Assembly: GCA_002771395.1 (NCBI GenBank)
Contig: PCSS01000210.1
Location: 1 to 7,138, forward strand
DNA length: 7,138 nucleotides
Direction: 5' to 3'
DNA from: Bacteroidetes bacterium CG23_combo_of_CG06-09_8_20_14_all_32_9
Lineage (GTDB): Bacteria > Bacteroidota > Bacteroidia > Bacteroidales > GWA2-32-17
The notes under the pieces were generated by a model. The model worked only from the letters and a program-made list of their open reading frames with translations, was not told where the DNA came from and did no database searches. The position numbers and the translations under genes were made by a program. This document shows positions 1 to 6,830 of the stretch, one piece after another (within the stretch, counting starts at the first letter, position 1; the number at the start of each line of letters is the position of its first letter).

Positions 1-177
1 GCAAAGATAATACTTTTCAAATGCTTGCGGTGTAAGCAGTTTCAGTGGATTTTCAAAAAATAGGTTTTTTGTGAGGTCAGTTGTTCTGGAATTATTGTTT
101 AAATACTCTTTGGGCTGAGTAGTTATTTATTTTTTAATTGACTCGCTATAATATTTATCAGTTGACGAATTTACCAT
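1..177 (-). pseudogene. Possible 5' end of a divergent gene, interrupted by an in-frame stop (speculative)
   Basis: Reading leftwards from an ATG at 177-175 gives the peptide MVNSSTDKYYSESIKK and then a TAA at 129-127. The same frame then stays open for 42 codons to the window edge, including segments such as TQPKEYLNNNSRTTDLTKN and LKLLTPQAFEKYYLC, which look protein-like. After the TAA there is no in-frame ATG, GTG or TTG inside the window. A promoter-like box at 221-214 on the same strand would put transcription start about 30 bases before the ATG. One reading is a divergent gene broken by a nonsense mutation or sequencing error. The other is that this is ordinary intergenic DNA and the true divergent gene begins left of the window, behind the box at 9-2. 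I do not recognise a family. Base use by codon position is only weakly coding-like. Confidence 0.22.
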
Positions 178-213
178 TACTTATTGAGAGCATACCTTAT
201 TACCTTGATTTTG

Positions 214-221
214 CAAACATA
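214..221 (-). promoter_or_regulatory. Candidate minus-strand -7 element (TATGTTTG)
   Basis: The minus strand reads TATGTTTGC here, an exact match to the Bacteroidota -7 consensus TAnnTTTG. The nearest upstream TTG, a possible -33 element, is at 248-246 and leaves a spacer of about 24 bases, longer than the usual 19-21. The box would drive leftward transcription toward the interrupted minus-strand frame. Exact 8-mers of this kind arise by chance in AT-rich DNA, so this is weak evidence on its own. Confidence 0.28.
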
Positions 222-299
222 AAAGTTGCAGGAAATTTATTAACTCAATTTCTTACAAAATTAACATGCCAGAGTGAAACTTAAATACCTAAAAATGTT

Positions 300-307
300 T
301 ATATTTG
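300..307 (+). promoter_or_regulatory. Candidate promoter -7 element for the giant envelope gene (TATATTTG)
   Basis: TATATTTG exactly matches the Bacteroidota -7 consensus TAnnTTTG and lies 50 bases before the ATG at 358. Transcription would start near 313-316 and leave an A-rich leader of roughly 45 bases. No TTG sits at the expected -33 distance (around 278-280), so only half of the promoter is convincing. A near match at 313-319 (TATTTTG) is one base too short. The leader has no Shine-Dalgarno-like sequence, which is normal for this phylum. Confidence 0.45.
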
Positions 308-357
308 TATCGTATTTTGAGTTTTAAAAAACTGCAGAAAAAACTTTCATAACTACA

Positions 358-3300
358 ATGATATTCAGAATATTAATAATATCCTGTTTAATTTACTTTT
401 CATGTGTTGTTAATGTTTATGCACAGGAAAACATAAAATCTGCTCAGGAAACTCAACTTGAGCAAAAAGCTTTTACTTTTTTTAAAGCCGAAAATTATTC
501 CCAAGCCCTTCCTTTATTTTCACAATTATTAAGTCTGTATCCTAAAGAACCTAATTATAATTATGGTTACGCGGTATGTTTAATCGAAACAAATCAACAA
601 ATAGAAAAAGCAATAAAATATTTACAATTTGCTGATAGTAAAAGTGATAATCCACTTATAAAATTCTATTTAGGACGGGCTTACCATTTAAGTTATAAGT
701 TTGATGAGGCGTTGGGTTTTTATGCTCTTTATTCGAAAAAGGCAACAACGGCTGATAAAAAGAAATATTTGCTTGATAGCCGTATTGCAATGTGCAACAA
801 CGGCAAGGAGTTAATTAGATATATCAGTGATTTAACCGTAGTTGACAATAAAAAGATAAAAAGTGAAGATTATTATTATTCGTATGAATTGAAAGATTTT
901 GGTGGTAAACTTATTATAAAACCTCCCGAGTTTAAATCGAAAATAGATAAAAAACTTGAAACTCCTAATACAGTTATATTTCTGCCAAATCAAGGAAACG
1001 AAATTTATTACGGCAGTTATGGCGACAATAAATCAAATGGCAGAGATATTTTTAAAATTAAAAAGAATCCCTATGGAAAATGGGGTGTACCAGTGAATTT
1101 AGGAACTGTAATAAATACGCCCTACGATGAAGATTTTGCTTTTCTTCATTCCGACGGAAAAACCTTGTTTTTTTCTTCTAAAGGGCACAACAGTATGGGT
1201 GGATACGATATTTTTAAGTCGGAATATGATTCGATAACCAATAAATGGTTGAAGCCAGAAAATCTTGATTTCCCGATAAATACACCTTACGACGATTATC
1301 TTTATATCCCCGATAAAAACGAAAAATATGCCTTTTTTGCATCAAACCGCGAAACAACAGGCGATAAAATTTCGGTTTATAAAATAATTGTGGACAAAAA
1401 ACCAATTAAACGTGAATTTAATAATATTGAGGAAGTTATAAATACATCTAAACTTGAAGTTTCTACATTAGCCGAGATTAATAAGTCTGAAAATGCTAAT
1501 GCTGATAATTCAAACAAACAAATATTATCTCAAAACAATACAAATATTCGGAGTACCGGTAATTTTAAGTTTAAGCCAATAACTTATTCTGCAAACTTAA
1601 CTACACAGCAATTAAATTCGGAAATTGCCGGTGATGAAAAAATTGTTAATGAACAAGCTGATGATATACGTAAACAATCTGATTTAGCGTACCTGTCGGC
1701 AAGTGAAAAAAACAATGAGGCAAACGAAAAAAGAAAACTTGCATCGGATAAAACAAATGAATTATATAACACTACAGACCAAAACCTTGCAGAAAAGAAA
1801 AAACAGGAAATTTTTGAGTTAATAACTGATGCAGAAAACTTAGAAAAAGATGCTGTAACTGCCTGTAATCTTGCAAAAAATTTAAATCAAATTGCCACTG
1901 ATATTAAAAAAGATGCTGTAAAAACAAAGAATATCAAAGAAGCAATAAATAATACAAATAATTCCAATAACGAAAGTCTTGTTGAAGTTATAAATAAAAA
2001 TAAAGAACGGCTTAATATCAGTCAGAACAAATACACAACTATTGAAAATGAAATAGAAAACCGAACCTCTCAGGCAAACTCCAAACAAATGGAGTTTTTA
2101 CAATACGAAAGAGAATATAAAGCAAATCAAAATGATATATCAAGTTTGGAAGATGAAATCGGCACAATAAAACAGCAAATTGATAATGAAACTGATAATT
2201 CAAAAAAAGCCGGTTTGGCAAATCAATTAGCGATTAAAAATAATCAATTAGATAATTACCGGTCAAAAGATTCTATTTTAGAAGAAAATTACGGGAAAGC
2301 GAAAATTGAAAGTGAAAACATCCAGTCGGAAGTTAGTTTCTTAAAAGACCTGCATAATAATATTTCTGCTGATACCCGCTCGTTGCAAGATATTGCAACT
2401 CTTACTAAGAACATAAACAAAGAGCAATTGCATAAAGATATTTTTGAAAAAGAACTTACCGCAGATGTTAAAAATGCAAATGCCGTTCTGCAAAACAAAG
2501 TTCAAACCAATAACCTGACTGCACAAAATAATATCGTAAAAAATACAAATATTAAAACAAATAATATTCAGGAAGTAAAAAATAACACAAACATTCAAAC
2601 TCCACAAAACAATACCGAAACAAATAATGCCGAAGTAATTAAAAAATTATACAGTCAGGCGGAAGGAAACAGTAAAATTGCCGATTCTATTAAAAATGTA
2701 ATTGCCGAAAAAGAAAATATAATGGCAACCATTACCGACACCCAAAAACATGCTGATGCTTTTAACGAAATAAGCGAACTAAATAAACTCATGGAAGTTA
2801 AACGTCAGCAAAGTAACCAACAGCTTAAACAAGCAAAAGAGATGGACAAAACTTTAGCATCAAAAGCGAATATTTATAACAATAATTCAGTATTTCCTTT
2901 TAACAGCGATAATACCACAAATCGGGACTCAAAATTAGTTGCCTACCAGAAAGAGTTGCTTAATGCTCAATATTATGATAATCTGGTGAAAGAACAAAAA
3001 AGTCAGCTTGATATTTTACAAAACACATCAAAATACACAAATGATGCTGAAACAAAATTATTTGTAGAAAAGCAAATTACAGATTTAAACAAAAAAATTG
3101 AACACAACAGCCAGGTTGCAGCACAAAGTAATACCAATGCCCAAAAACTTCACCCGGAGGCGGTTTCAGAAGTTGATACAAATATCACTAATGAACAATT
3201 GGTATTAAATGCTACCCAATATCAAATAAAAAGCCCGATGGATATTGGTAATGAACAAAAACAAACAATAAAACTTGTTGCCGGCAACCGCGAAAATATA

Positions 3301-6300
3301 AAAGAAATTCAAAAGAACTTAAATAATGTAACAACTGAAATTAACGACTTAAATAAAAAACGTGAAACAGCAGATATTAAAACTCAGAAGCAAATTGATA
3401 AAGAACTGGTAACCAAGCGTGAAAATCAAAAAAAGTTGCTCACTGAATTTGTAACTGCTACAAAAAAATCAAATCAGGATGAATCTGCAATTTATAAGGA
3501 TGTAATTGATGCAAATAAAAAAATTGATATTTCCAATCCCGATATAAGACTGGCAAATATGCTTGATAAAGAAGCGGAGATTTATTTTGAAAAAGCCGCC
3601 AATGTTCGCAAAGATGCCGAATTACGCGAAAAACCCGAAGAAATTGTTTTAGAATATCAGAAAGCCGATAATATTGAACAAATTGCAATTCAGAAACAAA
3701 AATACTCTATTGATTTATTTCTCAAATCGCAAACCGGTTTAACTGCAAATAACACATATCCAAATAAAAATAATAACCTTACCATTTCGCCTGATACTAA
3801 CCTTGTTCCCCGAACCGTTGAAATTACTTTAAATCCCGACGAAGAAGAGCAACTTAAAACATTCCGTCAGGAATCGCATAAAGCTGAGGTTTTGCTTGCC
3901 GAATCGAACAAAAACTTAGCAGATGTTGAAACAAAAAGAAATTTGGCAACTTCAACATTTTCAGCAAAAGAAAAACAACGAATTCTAAAAGGAATAGATG
4001 CAAAAGAACAAAAAGCATTAGACCAGTCGCTTATCGCTTACAAAGATTACGGAAAAGCCGACAGTTTGAAATATATGGTTTACCAAAATCAGATAAAACA
4101 ACTTCAGAGCTCCACCCCCGACTTAGGTAACAACAAGTTAATTGCAAAACAATATACAAACGAAGCCGAATTTTATTTTAACGAAGCTGCTCACATTCGA
4201 CAAAAATCTGTTAATATTACAAATAAAAATCAAAAAGCCGGTAAATTAAAACAGGCTACCGAATTTGAGAAAAAAGCTCTTGCAAGTCAGGAATTTGCAG
4301 TTGATGTTCTTACTAATGTAAATCCAGTGTTCTTTGTTTCTACCAACGATTTAACCCGCGTCGACCGCCTAGATGTACTAAACCAACCCGTTGATGTTAA
4401 CGATATTATACACATTAAAACGACAAGAATTGTTTCTAAACTTAATCTTACCGAAACTGAACTTAAACGTTTGGATGAGGTTGAAAAAAAACGTGTAATT
4501 TCTAATCAATTAATGGTTGATGCCGATAAATACGAGGCTACAATTGATAGTTTGCAAAAAATAGTGAGCAATTCTGCAAAAGAAAAAAACAGAAAAAAAG
4601 CCCGGGAACAAATTCCTAAATTAGAAAAGAAAATGTTTGCAAGCCAGTTTACATCTATCGAATTAGATGAAACAGTGAACGATACGCGTTTTTATTTGTA
4701 CAACGAATATTTCAAAAAAAACCGCCTTAACGATAACACAACTGAGGCACGACAAGGCAAACAACTTGAGAAAGATGCCATTTCGAAATATTCAAAAGCT
4801 AAATCGTTGCGCGAAAAAGCGTTTATGAAAGTTGATGCACACAAAGCTTTTGAGCTTGATACTATAGCAAAAAAATTAGAAGAAGAAGCTATAGAAGACC
4901 AGGAAAAAGCTTTTGGTATATATTTAAAACTTAAACCATTAGATGATGAAATAAAAGAATATGCACTTAATCACCCTGCTAAAAATAACAACGCAAACAA
5001 AAACCTGATAGTAAAAACAAATGTTGATATTACACCTATAGAAACTAAAATTGATACTACCGAACAAATGCTTGTATCAAATACAAACGAAAACAATATA
5101 GAGAATAATGAAGTAAAAAATGTAAATGTAAACCCTGTAAATAATCAGAATAACGAAACAAATAATATAATTGAAAATAATAATAATGCCCCTGTTGATA
5201 CGGTTACAAAATCAAATGTTATTGTAAATAATATTTCAGATATTGTTGATACAATTAGTAATTTCAATAAAAAAAATGTTGAAGAAAATTATACCATAAC
5301 TAAAAATAAAACCGAAAACATAAATGTTTCAAATGTAAACACAAACAACTTATCAATTTCTGATGCTTTAAACAAAGAGGGCTTTGGATTTTCAATACTT
5401 CCGGTAAATGCTTACAGTAATGCCAGTCCAATACCTATGAATGCTCCGATGCCCGAAGGTATTGTGTTTAAAGTTCAGATTGGAGCTTTTAAAGCGCCTA
5501 TAAAAAATGAATCTTTTAAAGGATTAAGCCCCGTTACCGGTGAAGCGCTTGCAGGTAGCCAGTATGTTCGTTATTTTGTCGGATTATTTTATTCTGAAGA
5601 AGCGGCAACCATTGTTCGCGACCAGATAAGACCAATTGGATATTACGATGCTTTTTTAGCTGCTTTTAAAGATGGAAAACGAATTCCACTGTACGAAGCC
5701 CGCCGCTTACTTAAAGAAAAAGTCCAAAGCGAGGAATATAAATTATTGTCACAAGCCGAAGTAGATAAGGTTAAAAATCGCACCTTAAATGCTGCTAATC
5801 AGAATATCAATAAGCAGTTGGTATATAATAAAAACGCAACAAATATTCCTGTAAATTCAACAAATGTTACTAAAACATCCGGGCTTTTCTACACAGTTCA
5901 GATTGGAGTTTATAAAAATCCAGTAACTGCCGGCGACCTAAAAAATTTATCGCCAATTTACGAAGAGCAAATTTATGGTTTTATTCGTTATACCACAGGA
6001 AAATATGCAGATTTCAAAAAAGCTAATTTAGAAAAAAATAGAATTGTTCAGCTTGGAATTACCGATGCCTTTGTTTCGGCATATTATAATGGTAAACGAT
6101 TAACTACAGGTGAAGCTTCAATAATTGAAAAACAAAATCCCGGAGCATATACCGAACAAATTGAAGTAAAATATCCCGAGCAGGAAATTGATGTGAACCA
6201 AAATACAAATCTGCCGATGAATAAAGATTCTGTGGTATTTAAGGTTCAAATAGGTTCATTTAAAGAAAAGGTGCCTGTTAATAAAGTAAACCGGTTTTTA

Positions 6301-6507
6301 GAATTGGCTTCTAACCATGATGTTGAACAAGAACGAGATGCAACAGGAATTATCGCTTATTTTGTTGGAAAATTTCAATCGTATAACGAAGCAATCAAAA
6401 TGCGCGATATACTTATAAATGAAGGTGCTAATGATGCATTTATTGTTGCATTCAACGGAAAACAGAAGATACCGGTAAATTATGCCAAAAAGTTACTTAA
6501 TCAATAA
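358..6507 (+). CDS. Giant secreted envelope protein: TPR, PD40 propeller, helical-repeat body, three SPOR domains
   Basis: The product has 2049 residues. Residues 1-22 form a signal peptide (basic R4, hydrophobic core, likely cleavage VYA|QE). A lipoprotein start at C16 is possible but the lipobox is poor. Residues 32-150 are TPR-like helices (AENYSQALPLF, YKFDEALGFY). Residues 203-345 hold PD40/WD40-like strands, with paired INTPYDED and INTPYDDY motifs and GRDIFK and GGYDIFK. Residues 420-1540 are mostly charged helix and coiled coil, with a threefold module at 1065-1523. Asn-rich linkers lie near 382-400, 712-761 and 1542-1690. Three SPOR-like domains begin with VQIG at 1706, 1847 and 1963. 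SPOR domains typically bind peptidoglycan glycan strands; TPRs and propellers typically bind proteins. A periplasmic scaffold anchored to the cell wall is therefore inferred. The T9SS protein PorE shares the TPR-PD40 start but ends in an OmpA-like domain. ATG 358 is chosen because the signal peptide begins directly there. The frame is intact throughout, with no sign of a frameshift or fusion scar. The exact function is unknown. Confidence 0.9.
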   Translation: MIFRILIISCLIYFSCVVNVYAQENIKSAQETQLEQKAFTFFKAENYSQALPLFSQLLSLYPKEPNYNYGYAVCLIETNQQIEKAIKYLQFADSKSDNPLIKFYLGRAYHLSYKFDEALGFYALYSKKATTADKKKYLLDSRIAMCNNGKELIRYISDLTVVDNKKIKSEDYYYSYELKDFGGKLIIKPPEFKSKIDKKLETPNTVIFLPNQGNEIYYGSYGDNKSNGRDIFKIKKNPYGKWGVPVNLGTVINTPYDEDFAFLHSDGKTLFFSSKGHNSMGGYDIFKSEYDSITNKWLKPENLDFPINTPYDDYLYIPDKNEKYAFFASNRETTGDKISVYKIIVDKKPIKREFNNIEEVINTSKLEVSTLAEINKSENANADNSNKQILSQNNTNIRSTGNFKFKPITYSANLTTQQLNSEIAGDEKIVNEQADDIRKQSDLAYLSASEKNNEANEKRKLASDKTNELYNTTDQNLAEKKKQEIFELITDAENLEKDAVTACNLAKNLNQIATDIKKDAVKTKNIKEAINNTNNSNNESLVEVINKNKERLNISQNKYTTIENEIENRTSQANSKQMEFLQYEREYKANQNDISSLEDEIGTIKQQIDNETDNSKKAGLANQLAIKNNQLDNYRSKDSILEENYGKAKIESENIQSEVSFLKDLHNNISADTRSLQDIATLTKNINKEQLHKDIFEKELTADVKNANAVLQNKVQTNNLTAQNNIVKNTNIKTNNIQEVKNNTNIQTPQNNTETNNAEVIKKLYSQAEGNSKIADSIKNVIAEKENIMATITDTQKHADAFNEISELNKLMEVKRQQSNQQLKQAKEMDKTLASKANIYNNNSVFPFNSDNTTNRDSKLVAYQKELLNAQYYDNLVKEQKSQLDILQNTSKYTNDAETKLFVEKQITDLNKKIEHNSQVAAQSNTNAQKLHPEAVSEVDTNITNEQLVLNATQYQIKSPMDIGNEQKQTIKLVAGNRENIKEIQKNLNNVTTEINDLNKKRETADIKTQKQIDKELVTKRENQKKLLTEFVTATKKSNQDESAIYKDVIDANKKIDISNPDIRLANMLDKEAEIYFEKAANVRKDAELREKPEEIVLEYQKADNIEQIAIQKQKYSIDLFLKSQTGLTANNTYPNKNNNLTISPDTNLVPRTVEITLNPDEEEQLKTFRQESHKAEVLLAESNKNLADVETKRNLATSTFSAKEKQRILKGIDAKEQKALDQSLIAYKDYGKADSLKYMVYQNQIKQLQSSTPDLGNNKLIAKQYTNEAEFYFNEAAHIRQKSVNITNKNQKAGKLKQATEFEKKALASQEFAVDVLTNVNPVFFVSTNDLTRVDRLDVLNQPVDVNDIIHIKTTRIVSKLNLTETELKRLDEVEKKRVISNQLMVDADKYEATIDSLQKIVSNSAKEKNRKKAREQIPKLEKKMFASQFTSIELDETVNDTRFYLYNEYFKKNRLNDNTTEARQGKQLEKDAISKYSKAKSLREKAFMKVDAHKAFELDTIAKKLEEEAIEDQEKAFGIYLKLKPLDDEIKEYALNHPAKNNNANKNLIVKTNVDITPIETKIDTTEQMLVSNTNENNIENNEVKNVNVNPVNNQNNETNNIIENNNNAPVDTVTKSNVIVNNISDIVDTISNFNKKNVEENYTITKNKTENINVSNVNTNNLSISDALNKEGFGFSILPVNAYSNASPIPMNAPMPEGIVFKVQIGAFKAPIKNESFKGLSPVTGEALAGSQYVRYFVGLFYSEEAATIVRDQIRPIGYYDAFLAAFKDGKRIPLYEARRLLKEKVQSEEYKLLSQAEVDKVKNRTLNAANQNINKQLVYNKNATNIPVNSTNVTKTSGLFYTVQIGVYKNPVTAGDLKNLSPIYEEQIYGFIRYTTGKYADFKKANLEKNRIVQLGITDAFVSAYYNGKRLTTGEASIIEKQNPGAYTEQIEVKYPEQEIDVNQNTNLPMNKDSVVFKVQIGSFKEKVPVNKVNRFLELASNHDVEQERDATGIIAYFVGKFQSYNEAIKMRDILINEGANDAFIVAFNGKQKIPVNYAKKLLNQ
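3550..4926 (+). repeat. Three copies of a ~60-residue helical module, about 200 residues apart, inside the giant protein
   Basis: The copies lie at residues 1065-1123 (3550-3726), 1262-1320 (4141-4317) and 1466-1523 (4753-4926). Taking A1073, A1270 and A1474 as anchors, the residues at +7 (A), +11 (R), +30 (A), +34 (E), +37 (A) and +41 (Q) are identical in all three without a gap. Aromatic residues recur just after the anchor (IYFEKA, FYFNEA, SKYSKA). Each copy looks like a helical hairpin: a first helix ending near the Arg, a polar turn, and a second helix around the E..A...Q positions. The stretches between copies resemble each other too, which suggests a duplicated unit of about 200 residues. 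The copies have diverged at DNA level, so the duplication is old and maintained at protein level. The family of the module is not recognised. Confidence 0.75.
4981..5427 (+). other. Asn-rich low-complexity linker before the SPOR domains
   Basis: This part of the giant gene encodes about 150 residues dominated by Asn with Thr, Val, Ile, Glu and Lys, for example NNQNNETNNIIENNNNAP. It has no helical heptad pattern and sits exactly between the helical body and the first SPOR domain. A flexible spacer is the natural reading. Shorter linkers of the same type lie near residues 382-400 and 712-761. Just before the first SPOR domain the character changes to a Pro/Met-containing segment (PIPMNAPMPEG), which may pack against that domain. 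The Asn codons AAT and AAC make the DNA especially A-rich here. Confidence 0.75.
5461..6504 (+). repeat. Three tandem SPOR-like domains at the C-terminus of the giant protein
   Basis: Domain 1 spans about residues 1702-1782 (starts VFKVQIGAFK), domain 2 about 1842-1920 (FYTVQIGVYK) and domain 3 about 1959-2049 (VFKVQIGSFK). Each has the first-strand VQIG motif, a central aromatic strand (YVRYFVGLF, IRYTTGKY, IAYFVGKF), a helix, and a last strand with G..DAF at 1761-1766, 1900-1905 and 2023-2028. In the first two a GKR turn follows; domain 3 has GKQK instead. The distance from the G of VQIG to the D of DAF is 55, 53 and 60 residues, consistent with the usual SPOR size of about 75. SPOR domains classically recognise peptidoglycan strands stripped of stem peptides, often at division sites. 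Whether all three copies bind glycan cannot be told from the sequence. Confidence 0.85.
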
Positions 6508-6514
6508 ATTTTTG

Positions 6515-6522
6515 TATTTTTG
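6515..6522 (+). promoter_or_regulatory. Promoter -7 element for clpS (TATTTTTG)
   Basis: TATTTTTG, followed by CAGC, is an exact match to the Bacteroidota TAnnTTTG consensus. A near-match to the -33 TTG (TTA at 6493-6495) lies 19 bases upstream, the right spacing, inside the last codons of the giant gene. Transcription would begin near 6528-6530, leaving a leader of only about 12 bases before the ATG at 6541. The clpS-nfeD pair therefore probably has its own promoter in addition to any read-through from the giant gene. The element also rules against a TTG start at 6520, which overlaps it. Confidence 0.65.
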
Positions 6523-6540
6523 CAGCAAATATTTAAAGTT

Positions 6541-6828
6541 ATGAATTTAACAGAAAAAGTTAAGCAGAAACCAAATTCAACTGGTTCGTCTGCCGAAAGA
6601 ACATCGGAAGAAATGTTTATTGTTCTTTATAATGATGATGTTAATACTTTTAATTTTGTAATAGAATCTTTAATTGAAGTTTGCAAACACAAACCTGAAC
6701 AAGCCGAACAGTGTGCTATAATTACACATTTTAAAGGTAAATGCGATGTAAAAAAGGGAACTTATTATTATCTTAAACCTATGAAAGATGGTTTGATAAG
6801 TAAAGGGCTTTCCGCCGTTATTGAATAA
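6541..6828 (+). CDS. clpS: ATP-dependent Clp protease adaptor ClpS
   Basis: The product is a 95-residue cytoplasmic adaptor that delivers proteins with N-end-rule degrons to the ClpA or ClpC unfoldase for degradation by ClpP. The core begins at residue 25 after a polar flexible tail, which in this family feeds into the unfoldase. The degron pocket is visible: Y30-N31-D32-D33, the helix starting TFNFVIESL, and T62-H63 followed by F-K-G-K. N31, D32 and H63 match the residues that in E. coli ClpS hold the alpha-amino group of the substrate. The position of the E. coli gatekeeper Met40 appears to be Phe37 here. ATG 6541 is preferred over TTG 6520 because the TTG lies within the promoter box. The length is close to the family norm of about 95-110 residues. 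It follows the giant gene by 33 bases and precedes the nfeD-like gene by 2 bases. The family call is confident. Confidence 0.93.
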   Translation: MNLTEKVKQKPNSTGSSAERTSEEMFIVLYNDDVNTFNFVIESLIEVCKHKPEQAEQCAIITHFKGKCDVKKGTYYYLKPMKDGLISKGLSAVIE

Positions 6829-6830
6829 TA

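Larger units (their letters stand above)
1..357. other. Intergenic or upstream region with no confident gene
   Basis: This AT-rich stretch lies before the giant gene. Plus-strand frames are broken by early stops: one frame is open from position 1 to a TAG at 61-63 without a start, and another ends at a TAA near position 33. Nothing on the plus strand looks like the end of a recognisable gene. On the minus strand one frame stays open from about 126 down to 1, and it is described separately. Promoter-like TAnnTTTG boxes occur on the plus strand at 300-307 and on the minus strand at 214-221 and 2-9. The layout would therefore suit a divergent promoter region between the giant gene and a gene to the left of the window. 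No tRNA, riboswitch or strong terminator was seen. Confidence 0.6.

Noticed and set aside
19..42. Imperfect hairpin (TGCTT, loop, AAGCA, with flanking AAA and TTT) as a terminator
   Set aside because: The core stem is only five base pairs with a bulge and no proper T-run follows, so it is not convincing as a terminator.
373..405. Lipoprotein signal at C10 or C16 of the giant protein
   Set aside because: Neither cysteine has a good lipobox, while VYA|QE just downstream is a typical signal peptidase I site. Lipidation at C16 is not fully excluded.
1214..3688. Several minus-strand open frames of 60-88 codons inside the giant gene
   Set aside because: They lie wholly within a strong plus-strand coding region, have no recognisable domains, and are Phe/Leu/Tyr-rich as expected from the complement of Lys/Asn/Glu-rich codons.
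4981..5350. A-rich, repetitive-looking DNA as a tandem repeat or CRISPR-like array
   Set aside because: There is no regular unit or spacer structure. The pattern follows from Asn codons in an intact reading frame.
6520..6540. TTG at 6520 as the clpS start, adding seven residues
   Set aside because: It overlaps the promoter -7 box at 6515-6522 and would precede the likely transcript start. ATG 6541 gives a normal-length ClpS.
6508..6540. Rho-independent terminator between the giant gene and clpS
   Set aside because: The gap has a T-rich run but no inverted repeat before it, and that run is better explained as the promoter -7 region.
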